DNA from: an uncultured Lachnospiraceae bacterium
GTDB lineage: Bacteria; Bacillota; Clostridia; Lachnospirales; Lachnospiraceae
NCBI GenBank assembly: GCA_902796375.1
Contig: CADBOW010000259.1
Location: 1 to 12,056, forward strand
Length of the DNA: 12,056 nucleotides
Direction: 5' to 3'
In this document: positions 1-5,572 of the stretch, piece by piece
How the letters are laid out: every line of letters starts with the position of its first letter
Numbering within the stretch: position 1 is the stretch's first letter
Notes under the pieces: generated by a model
What the model was told of the DNA's origin: nothing
The model's input: only the letters and a program-made list of their open reading frames with translations
The model's database searches: none
Position numbers and translations under genes: made by a program

Positions 1-1127
1 CAAAGGAGCTGGGTCTTCCGCTTCTGTCCCGGGCCGAGCTGTTGGGACAGATCATGGACAACTACAAATACAGCATCGCCGTCAGCGGTACCCACGGGAA
101 GACCACAACCACGGCCATGCTCTCCCATATCCTGCTTGCCGCAGAGAAGGATCCCACCATTTCCATCGGAGGTATGCTGGACGTGATCGGCGGAAATATC
201 CGTGCAGGGGCTTCTCCGTATTTCGTAACGGAGGCCTGTGAATATACCAACAGCTACCATTCCTTCCGACCGTACATCAGCATCATTCTGAATATTGATA
301 ATGATCATCTGGATTTCTTCCATAATCTGGAGAACATCGTAAAATCCTTCGCCACCTTCGCAACGAAGCTGCAGGACGGCGGAATCCTCATCGTAAACGG
401 GGACATGCCGTATGTGAAGGATATCCGCGCGGCTGTCGAAGGGAAGGACTGCCGTTTCATCACCTTCGGTACCGGTGAGGAGAATGATTATCGGGCAGCG
501 GATATCTCCTTAAATGAAGAAGGACATCCCTCCTATACTCTGATCCGGAAGGGAGAAGCTGCAGGTACCATCGACCTGTCCGTGACCGGTGTCCACAATG
601 CCGTGAATTCCCTGTCCGCCATAGCTGCCGCCGAAGAGTTGGGCATTTCCATGGAAATGATCCGCTCAGGGCTTCACACCTGTTCTTCCGCAAAACGCCG
701 GTTCGAATACAAGGGGACCACGAAGCAGGGAGCGGTCATCATTGACGATTACGCTCACCATCCCACGGAGATCTCCGCCACCGTGGCCGTAGCACGTTCT
801 GTGGTGAAGGGGGAACTCTGGATCGCATTTCAGCCGCATACCTATTCCAGAACCCGTGCGCTGCTGGATGAATTTGCGAAGGCACTTTCCCCGGCAGATC
901 ATGTACTTCTGGCAGATATCTATGCTGCCCGGGAGAAGGATGACGGCACGATCCATGCCCGTGATCTGGAGCAAAAACTCCTTGCGCAGGGCACAGATGC
1001 CATCTATTTAGGAGAGTTTTCCACAATAAAAAAATATTTTTCAGAACATTGCAGGAACAATGATATGTTAATAACTATGGGAGCCGGACCCATTGATTCC
1101 GTTGGGATTCAACTGCTTTCCGAATAG
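1..1127 (+). CDS. murC: UDP-N-acetylmuramate--L-alanine ligase, 3' part (5' end outside window)
   Basis: Cytoplasmic Mur ligase that adds L-alanine to UDP-N-acetylmuramic acid using ATP, the first step of the peptidoglycan stem peptide. The reading frame is open from base 3, so the gene starts left of the window; 374 residues are present against about 450 usual for the family. Visible are the ATP-binding loop GTHGKTTTT (from about base 87), the central-domain motif EACEYTNS (231-254), NIDNDHLDFF, the C-terminal-domain motif DDYAHHPTEI (near 744) and FQPHTYSRT. The in-frame residues before base 42 (LPLLSRAELLGQ) match the MurC region just ahead of the P-loop, so TTG at 42 is not a start. EACEYTNS replaces the canonical EADESDxS, a variant I recall from clostridial MurC proteins. 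Followed at once by a DnaA-box-like site and a terminator. MurC is favoured over Mpl or other Mur ligases by the SRAELLGQ and GTHGKTTTT context. Confidence 0.95.
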   Translation, partial: KELGLPLLSRAELLGQIMDNYKYSIAVSGTHGKTTTTAMLSHILLAAEKDPTISIGGMLDVIGGNIRAGASPYFVTEACEYTNSYHSFRPYISIILNIDNDHLDFFHNLENIVKSFATFATKLQDGGILIVNGDMPYVKDIRAAVEGKDCRFITFGTGEENDYRAADISLNEEGHPSYTLIRKGEAAGTIDLSVTGVHNAVNSLSAIAAAEELGISMEMIRSGLHTCSSAKRRFEYKGTTKQGAVIIDDYAHHPTEISATVAVARSVVKGELWIAFQPHTYSRTRALLDEFAKALSPADHVLLADIYAAREKDDGTIHARDLEQKLLAQGTDAIYLGEFSTIKKYFSEHCRNNDMLITMGAGPIDSVGIQLLSE

Positions 1128-1145
1128 TTATCCACATTTCCCACA
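1128..1145 (+). promoter_or_regulatory. Tandem DnaA-box pair 1
   Basis: A perfect consensus DnaA box, TTATCCACA (1128-1136), begins at the base after the murC stop codon. It is followed without a gap by a weaker same-orientation 9-mer, TTTCCCACA (1137-1145, 7 of 9 matches). The layout is repeated exactly 120 bases downstream. The role is inferred: binding of the initiator DnaA, regulating the downstream helicase-loader operon or titrating DnaA. The first box is strong by sequence; the second is marginal. Confidence 0.6.
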
Positions 1146-1152
1146 AAATAAT

Positions 1153-1179
1153 CCGCAGCTCAGGCTGCGGTTTATTTTT
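1153..1179 (+). terminator. Rho-independent terminator of murC
   Basis: A perfect 7-bp GC-rich stem (CCGCAGC at 1153-1159 pairing with GCTGCGG at 1164-1170, loop TCAG) is followed directly by TTTATTTTT. It lies 25 bases after the murC stop, so it should end the murC transcript and separate it from the replication operon, which has its own promoter. Confidence 0.85.
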
Positions 1180-1194
1180 AATAAATCACAAAAA

Positions 1195-1218
1195 AACGGA
1201 TTGAAAAAAGAACGGATT
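1195..1218 (+). repeat. Short direct repeat AACGGATT in AT-rich spacer
   Basis: AACGGATT occurs at 1195-1202 and 1211-1218, 16 bases apart, each preceded by a run of A residues. It sits in the AT-rich segment (about 1171-1210) between the two DnaA-box pairs. It could be a regulator site or a chance duplication; nothing in the sequence settles this. Confidence 0.35.
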
Positions 1219-1247
1219 TCTGCAACATAACGACGCTGTCAACTAAT

Positions 1248-1265
1248 TTATCCACAGTATCCACA
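1248..1265 (+). promoter_or_regulatory. Tandem DnaA-box pair 2
   Basis: Perfect TTATCCACA (1248-1256) is followed without a gap by GTATCCACA (1257-1265, 8 of 9 matches), in the same orientation as pair 1. The pair ends 25 bases upstream of the -35 element of the helicase-loader promoter, a position where a bound DnaA could contact RNA polymerase or block access. Bacillus subtilis DnaA is known as a transcription factor as well as an initiator; its action here is inference. Confidence 0.7.
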
Positions 1266-1290
1266 AGGCTTCCCTCCCCTCCTCCGCAAG

Positions 1291-1318
1291 TTGCAATTCC
1301 CACATCATGTGTTATAAT
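1291..1318 (+). promoter_or_regulatory. SigA-type promoter with extended -10 for the helicase-loader operon
   Basis: TTGCAA (-35, 1291-1296), a 16-base spacer, then TATAAT (-10, 1313-1318) preceded by TG one base upstream (TGT at 1310-1312), an extended -10. Transcription should start near 1325, which leaves a leader of about 25 bases before the ATG at 1349. The element overlaps an upstream in-frame ATG at 1307 and so argues against that codon as the start. Confidence 0.75.
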
Positions 1319-1330
1319 TCATTTGCACCA

Positions 1331-1340
1331 AAGGAAGAGG
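1331..1340 (+). promoter_or_regulatory. Ribosome binding site that fixes the start of the DnaD-domain gene
   Basis: AAGGAAGAGG lies 8 bases before the ATG at 1349. No comparable site precedes the earlier in-frame ATG at 1307, which lies between the -35 and -10 elements, upstream of the expected transcription start. Confidence 0.7.
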
Positions 1341-1348
1341 TATTATTT

Positions 1349-2440
1349 ATGGGAACGATCACATTGTCATCCGAGGATGCGGGAAGCAACTCCATCCTCT
1401 CAAATATATTCATAGACTACTACATGCCGGAAGCCCACGGCGACTTCGTAAAGGTATATCTGTACCTTCTTCGTCTTCAGCAAAGCAGCCAGACAGACTG
1501 CTCCATTTCCAAGATCGCAGATCATCTGAGCTGTATGGAGAAGGACGTGGAACGGGCGATCAAGTACTGGATCGGCAAAGGCCTGCTTCAATACAGAACG
1601 GACGATGCCGGGACTCCTGTGGGACTGATCCTGTGTCAGCCACAGAACCCTTCTGACCCGGAGCAGCCCACTCGGATCGTTGATTTCCATCTGATCCGTC
1701 AGGACACCAGGACCGAGCCCGCAGGAGAGCCGGGAGTTTCAGACGTATCCGCCTCCGGGAAGGAGCCTTCTGTCCAGGATCTGGAGAAGCTGCTGACGGA
1801 CGAGGGATTCCGTTTCCTGTCCGATCACGCCATGCAGCTGTTTGAACCCCGAACGCTTACCACCCGGGATATCAACGCTCTCTGGTTTATCTACTCCGAT
1901 CTGAAGCTTCCCGTTGAGGTATGCGAATACCTGCTGGAGTACTGCGCCAGCGACAAGGAGAAGCACCCGGAGCGTATGAATGCGGATTATTATAAGAAGA
2001 TCGCACTCACCTGGGCGGAGCAGAATGTAAAGACCGAGAAGGAAGCAAAGCTTGCCACCTCACGGTATTTCTTCGGAACGCAGGTTCTTCGGGCACTTGG
2101 GATCCGAGATCGCTATACGCCATCCGATGCCGAGGTCCGCATGATCGAGGATTGGCGGAGCCGTTTCGGTTTCTCCGATGAAATGCTCATCCTTGCCTGT
2201 GAGACCGGCCTTCGACGCAGACCAGCCTCCGTAAGCTTCGATTACATCCAGGGCATTCTGGAGTCATGGCATAAACAGGGATTCAAAACCCCGGAGGATG
2301 TAAAGAATCTGGATCAGCCCAGGAGCAGCCGCAAGAACGCCGCTCCCCCGCGTTCCCAGTCCGATTTCATTCAGGGCTCACTGGCGGATGATCTGGATCT
2401 GATCGAACAGTTATCATTAAAGAAAGCGAAGGAATCCTAA
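1349..2440 (+). CDS. DnaD-domain replication initiation protein (DnaB-of-Bacillus-like helicase co-loader)
   Basis: Predicted primosome protein that helps place the replicative helicase on DNA. The 363-residue protein has an N-terminal winged-helix region (about 15-105, with the DnaD/DnaB-type stretch GDFVKVYLYLLR), an acidic linker (about 118-142), and two DnaD (DDBH2) domains at about 142-232 and 239-320. Each domain ends in the ssDNA-binding signature YxxxIxxxW: Y214/I218/W222 and Y299/I303/W307. Two DDBH2 copies behind one winged helix match Bacillus DnaB rather than DnaD, which has one. The C-terminal tail is basic and then acidic. The start at 1349 is chosen over 1307 because promoter and ribosome binding site support it. 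It is first in an operon and lies 5 bases ahead of the AAA+ loader gene, the same order as Bacillus dnaB-dnaI. The family is sure; the exact equivalence to DnaB is inferred. Confidence 0.88.
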   Translation: MGTITLSSEDAGSNSILSNIFIDYYMPEAHGDFVKVYLYLLRLQQSSQTDCSISKIADHLSCMEKDVERAIKYWIGKGLLQYRTDDAGTPVGLILCQPQNPSDPEQPTRIVDFHLIRQDTRTEPAGEPGVSDVSASGKEPSVQDLEKLLTDEGFRFLSDHAMQLFEPRTLTTRDINALWFIYSDLKLPVEVCEYLLEYCASDKEKHPERMNADYYKKIALTWAEQNVKTEKEAKLATSRYFFGTQVLRALGIRDRYTPSDAEVRMIEDWRSRFGFSDEMLILACETGLRRRPASVSFDYIQGILESWHKQGFKTPEDVKNLDQPRSSRKNAAPPRSQSDFIQGSLADDLDLIEQLSLKKAKES

Positions 2441-2445
2441 TTACC

Positions 2446-3471
2446 ATGACCGACTACTTCACCATCGGGAAAAACGACGTAGCATATATTTACAGCCGGA
2501 TCCGTACCGACCATGAGCGCGAGCTGATGGAACGCCGGAAGAAGCTGTATTCGGAGTGGCCGGAGCTGGCTGAGATGGATCGGAAGATCACGGAAGCCAA
2601 CACCCGTTCCGTCCGAAAGCTCCTGACCCTGTCTCCCGCCGACGCGGAACAGGTGAAGCTCGAGCGGCGCCGGCAGGTGAAGCAGCAGCAGGAGGAACGA
2701 CTCCGTTTTCTCCGGGAGCACGGGATCCGGCCTGAAATGCTGGAATTGTCCTATGACTGTCCAATCTGTAAGGACGAGGGCTTCGTAAACGGAAAGCGCT
2801 GTTCCTGCTATCAGAAGCATATGCTGAAGCTGCTCTACCGTCAGTCTTCCCTGGAAAATGTACTGGAGCGGGAGAATTTCGATCATTTCTCATTTGATTT
2901 CTTCAGCGATCAGCCGGTGGAGGATCTCGTATCCCCACGGGAAAATATGCGGGACATCCATGCAAAGGCGCTGGACTTCTCCACACATTTTAAAAATGAC
3001 GGAACGAGTTTTCTGTTCTATGGCGGTGCGGGAACAGGAAAGACATATCTGTCCCACTGCATTGCCAAGGCACTGATGGACCAGGGACACTCCGTTCTGT
3101 ATGTCACTGCCAATGAGCTGTTTACCAATATCCTTTCTCCCTACATCATGTTTGTGGAGCCGGATGCAAAGGAACGGTTGAAATCCGTATATGATCTGGT
3201 ATATAATGCTGAACTGCTGGTATTGGATGATCTGGGAACCGAGGTGACCAACAACTTTACCCTCTCCCAGCTGTTTGAGATCATCAATCGCCGAATGATT
3301 TCGGACCGATCAACCCTGATATCCACCAACCTGTCCCTGAAGCAGCTGCGGGATCGTTATTACGAACGTATCGTTTCAAGGATCGTTGAGCGTTATCAGC
3401 TCTGTCGGTTCTATGGAGATAATATCCGGTCCGTAAAGAAGACCAATGCACTAAAAAACATGGAGGACTAA
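2446..3471 (+). CDS. AAA+ replicative helicase loader, DnaC/DnaI family
   Basis: ATP-dependent loader expected to deliver the hexameric helicase to the origin together with the DnaD-domain protein encoded just upstream. The 341-residue protein has a charged, probably coiled-coil N-terminus (about 20-95), then a zinc-binding cluster with C105, C108, C119 and C121 (CPIC...CSC), as in DnaI. The AAA+ domain follows: Walker A GGAGTGKT (193-200), Walker B LLVLDDLG (257-264), sensor-1 region ISTN (292-295) and a candidate arginine finger in YYERIVSRI (305-313). Ribosome binding site AAGGAA (2429-2434) lies 11 bases before the ATG, inside the end of the previous gene. The short gaps on both sides (5 and 3 bases) indicate translational coupling. 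An IstB-type transposon ATPase is the main alternative. It is unlikely given the zinc cluster, the DnaD-family partner and the lack of any transposase. Confidence 0.9.
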   Translation: MTDYFTIGKNDVAYIYSRIRTDHERELMERRKKLYSEWPELAEMDRKITEANTRSVRKLLTLSPADAEQVKLERRRQVKQQQEERLRFLREHGIRPEMLELSYDCPICKDEGFVNGKRCSCYQKHMLKLLYRQSSLENVLERENFDHFSFDFFSDQPVEDLVSPRENMRDIHAKALDFSTHFKNDGTSFLFYGGAGTGKTYLSHCIAKALMDQGHSVLYVTANELFTNILSPYIMFVEPDAKERLKSVYDLVYNAELLVLDDLGTEVTNNFTLSQLFEIINRRMISDRSTLISTNLSLKQLRDRYYERIVSRIVERYQLCRFYGDNIRSVKKTNALKNMED

Positions 3472-3474
3472 AAA

Positions 3475-4677
3475 ATGCCTGACTCTAGTAAACTGATCAC
3501 CGTACCCGTGGGACGTCTTGGGATCATTCCCATGAAAAGCTGTGAAGACCTGGGACAGAAGGTTGACAATTATCTGGTTCGCTGGAGACGGGAACGCTCC
3601 AAGCCGGAGAATACCGATCTTCACTTCAACGGCTATGAGAGAGACACCTATATCGTAAAGTCCGAATGTCCCCGTTTTGCCTCCGGTGAAGCAAAGGGAA
3701 CCATCAAGGAGTCCGTACGCGGCGCTGACCTGTACATCCTTGTGGATGTGGGAAATTACAGCATCGAGTACAATCTGGGCGGACGTATGGTCCCCATGTC
3801 ACCGGATGATCATTATCAGGATCTGAAGCGTGTGATTGCCGCTGCTGCAGGCAAGGCAAACCGCATCAACATCATCATGCCCTTCCTGTATGAATCCCGT
3901 CAGCATAAGCGTACCAGCCGGGAATCCCTGGACTGTGCACTGGCGCTGCAGGAGCTGGTTCAGTATGGTGCCACCAATATCATCACCTTCGATGCCCATG
4001 ACCCGCGGGTCCAGAATGCGATCCCCGTCAGTGGCTTCGAGAATATCATGCCCACCTATCAGTTCATCAAGTCTCTGCTCCGTTCCACTCCGGATCTGAC
4101 CATTGACAAGGAGCATCTGATGGTGATCTCTCCGGATGAAGGAGCTATGCATCGTGCGATCTATTTTGCCAACCACTTCAGCGTAGATGTGGGTATGTTC
4201 TACAAGCGCAGAGATTACTCCCGCAGCGTCAACGGGAAGAACCCCATCGTATCCCATGACTTCCTGGGTACGGATGTGGAGGGCAAGGATGTGATCATCA
4301 TCGATGATATGATCGCTTCCGGCGAAAGCATGCTGGATGTGGCAAGGAAGCTGAAGAGTCTGCACGCCAAGCGTGTGTTCTGTCTCTCCACCTTCGGACT
4401 TTTCACCGCCGGCCTGGAGGTTTTCGATGAAGCCTATGCAAACGGCATCATCGAGAAGGTCATTACCACAAATGTGACCTATCAGAAGCCGGAGCTTCAG
4501 ACCCGTGAATGGTATGAATCCGCAGATATGAGCAAATATATCGCCATCATCATCGACCACCTGAACCACGATGCATCTTTAAGCGATCTTCTGGATCCGA
4601 GAGAACGTATTCAGGCAAGAGTCAATGAGTATCGTCAGTTCCATACGATCAGCGATAATTACACTGCTCCGTTATAA
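3475..4677 (+). CDS. prs: Ribose-phosphate pyrophosphokinase (PRPP synthetase), long divergent form
   Basis: Makes PRPP from ribose 5-phosphate and ATP for purine, pyrimidine, histidine and NAD synthesis. At 400 residues it is longer than the usual class I enzyme of about 315. Recognisable landmarks are the catalytic-loop equivalent YESRQHKR (139-146, compare RQDRK), the metal/ATP region FDAHDPRVQ (172-180, compare DLHAGQIQ), VISPDEGAMHRA (217-228, compare VSPDxGG), KRRD (244-247), DVEGKDVIIIDD (267-278) and the ribose-phosphate loop ASGES (281-285) in place of the usual DTGGT. The extra length is mostly an N-terminal extension and an insertion around 40-105. Ribosome binding site GGAGG (3462-3466) lies 8 bases before the ATG and the gap to the loader gene is 3 bases, so it is the third gene of the replication operon. 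The enzyme class is firm; kinetics and regulation may differ from canonical Prs. Confidence 0.9.
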   Translation: MPDSSKLITVPVGRLGIIPMKSCEDLGQKVDNYLVRWRRERSKPENTDLHFNGYERDTYIVKSECPRFASGEAKGTIKESVRGADLYILVDVGNYSIEYNLGGRMVPMSPDDHYQDLKRVIAAAAGKANRINIIMPFLYESRQHKRTSRESLDCALALQELVQYGATNIITFDAHDPRVQNAIPVSGFENIMPTYQFIKSLLRSTPDLTIDKEHLMVISPDEGAMHRAIYFANHFSVDVGMFYKRRDYSRSVNGKNPIVSHDFLGTDVEGKDVIIIDDMIASGESMLDVARKLKSLHAKRVFCLSTFGLFTAGLEVFDEAYANGIIEKVITTNVTYQKPELQTREWYESADMSKYIAIIIDHLNHDASLSDLLDPRERIQARVNEYRQFHTISDNYTAPL

Positions 4678-4740
4678 ACAGCCATTGGTCGTGGGCGCAA
4701 GTGCCGGCGCATCCGTCTGCCTGTTGTATCGGGCAAATAG

Positions 4741-4784
4741 AAAAAGTGTGTCACCTGACAGCCGATCAGGCGACACACGTTTTT
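4741..4784. terminator. Bidirectional terminator between convergent operons
   Basis: A 13-bp stem (4746-4758 with 4766-4778, one non-Watson-Crick position, 7-base loop) is flanked by five A on the left and five T at 4780-4784. On the minus strand the odd position becomes a G-U pair, so the hairpin is slightly stronger in that direction. It serves prs from the left and the transporter ATPase gene from the right. The preceding 4678-4740 holds nothing I recognise. Confidence 0.9.
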
Positions 4785-4801
4785 AGTATATACTTCCGTT
4801 A

Positions 4802-5560
4802 TTATGCTTCCAGCTTCTGAAGGAAGTTTCTGGTTCTTTCGTTGCTCGGATGGTCGATCACGTCCTCCGGCCGTCCTTCCTCCACGATCACACCCTTGTC
4901 GATGAAGATGACCCGATCTGCCACCTTTCTGGCAAAAGCGATCTCATGAGTTACGATCACCATTGTCATCTTCTCCTCCGCCAGTTTACGGAGAACTCTC
5001 AGGATTCCCGCTGTAATCTCAGGATCCAGTGCTGAGGTGGGCTCATCAAAGAAGATCATCTTCGGCTTCATCGCCAATGCCCGGGCAATGGCAACCCGCT
5101 GGCACTGACCGCCGGAAAGCTGCATCGGATAATCGTTCGCTTTATGCGCCATCCCCAGCTTCTTCAGCAGTTCCCGGGCCTCCTTTTCCACCTCGGCGCG
5201 GTTTCTCTTCTGCACCACCACGGGCGCATCAAATACATTTTGAAGAACACTGTAATGAGGAAACAGATTAAAGTCCTGGAACACCAGCCCGAAGGTCTGT
5301 TTGATCCGTCGGAGCACATCCTTTCCCGCATATACGGAGTGCCCGTCCTTGCCGGTGCATGCATATTCACCGTCATAGGCCAGACTTCCGTCATCCATGG
5401 TCTCCAGCAATGTGGCACATCGAAGCAGTGTGGATTTTCCGGAGCCGGAAGGGCCCAGGATGGCAACCACCTCTCCCTCCTCCACGGAAATGGAGATATC
5501 CTTCAGCACCTCACGATCATCAAAGCTTTTTCTGATATTCTTAATCTCAAATAATGCCAT
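4802..5560 (-). CDS. Polar amino-acid ABC transporter, ATP-binding protein (GlnQ/HisP family)
   Basis: Cytoplasmic ATPase that powers the permease encoded directly upstream. The 252-residue length is typical for the family. Visible are Walker A GPSGSGKST (36-44), the Q-loop FQDFNLFPH (94-102), the signature LSGGQCQR (148-155), Walker B MIFFDEPTSALDP (168-180) and the H-loop VTHE (203-206). The signature has Cys where GlnQ/HisP proteins usually have Gln (LSGGQQQR); the catalytic residues are intact. A GGGGG-rich ribosome binding site (about 5567-5571) precedes the ATG, and 12 bases separate it from the permease stop codon. It is the last gene before the shared terminator, so it probably depends on upstream promoters. 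Substrate specificity lies in the partner protein. Confidence 0.93.
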   Translation of the reverse strand: MALFEIKNIRKSFDDREVLKDISISVEEGEVVAILGPSGSGKSTLLRCATLLETMDDGSLAYDGEYACTGKDGHSVYAGKDVLRRIKQTFGLVFQDFNLFPHYSVLQNVFDAPVVVQKRNRAEVEKEARELLKKLGMAHKANDYPMQLSGGQCQRVAIARALAMKPKMIFFDEPTSALDPEITAGILRVLRKLAEEKMTMVIVTHEIAFARKVADRVIFIDKGVIVEEGRPEDVIDHPSNERTRNFLQKLEA

Positions 5561-5572
5561 ATCCCATCCCCC

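Noticed and set aside
1307..1348. Upstream ATG extending the DnaD-domain protein by 14 residues.
   Set aside because: It lies upstream of the predicted transcription start and just before the -10 element, and lacks a ribosome binding site; the ATG at 1349 has one.
2446..3471. The DnaC-like ATPase as an IstB transposition helper.
   Set aside because: No transposase or inverted repeats nearby; the zinc cluster and the adjacent DnaD-family gene point to a chromosomal helicase loader.
3799..4569. A 256-codon open frame on the minus strand opposite prs.
   Set aside because: Antisense shadow of a clearly conserved enzyme; no ribosome binding site or recognisable domain.
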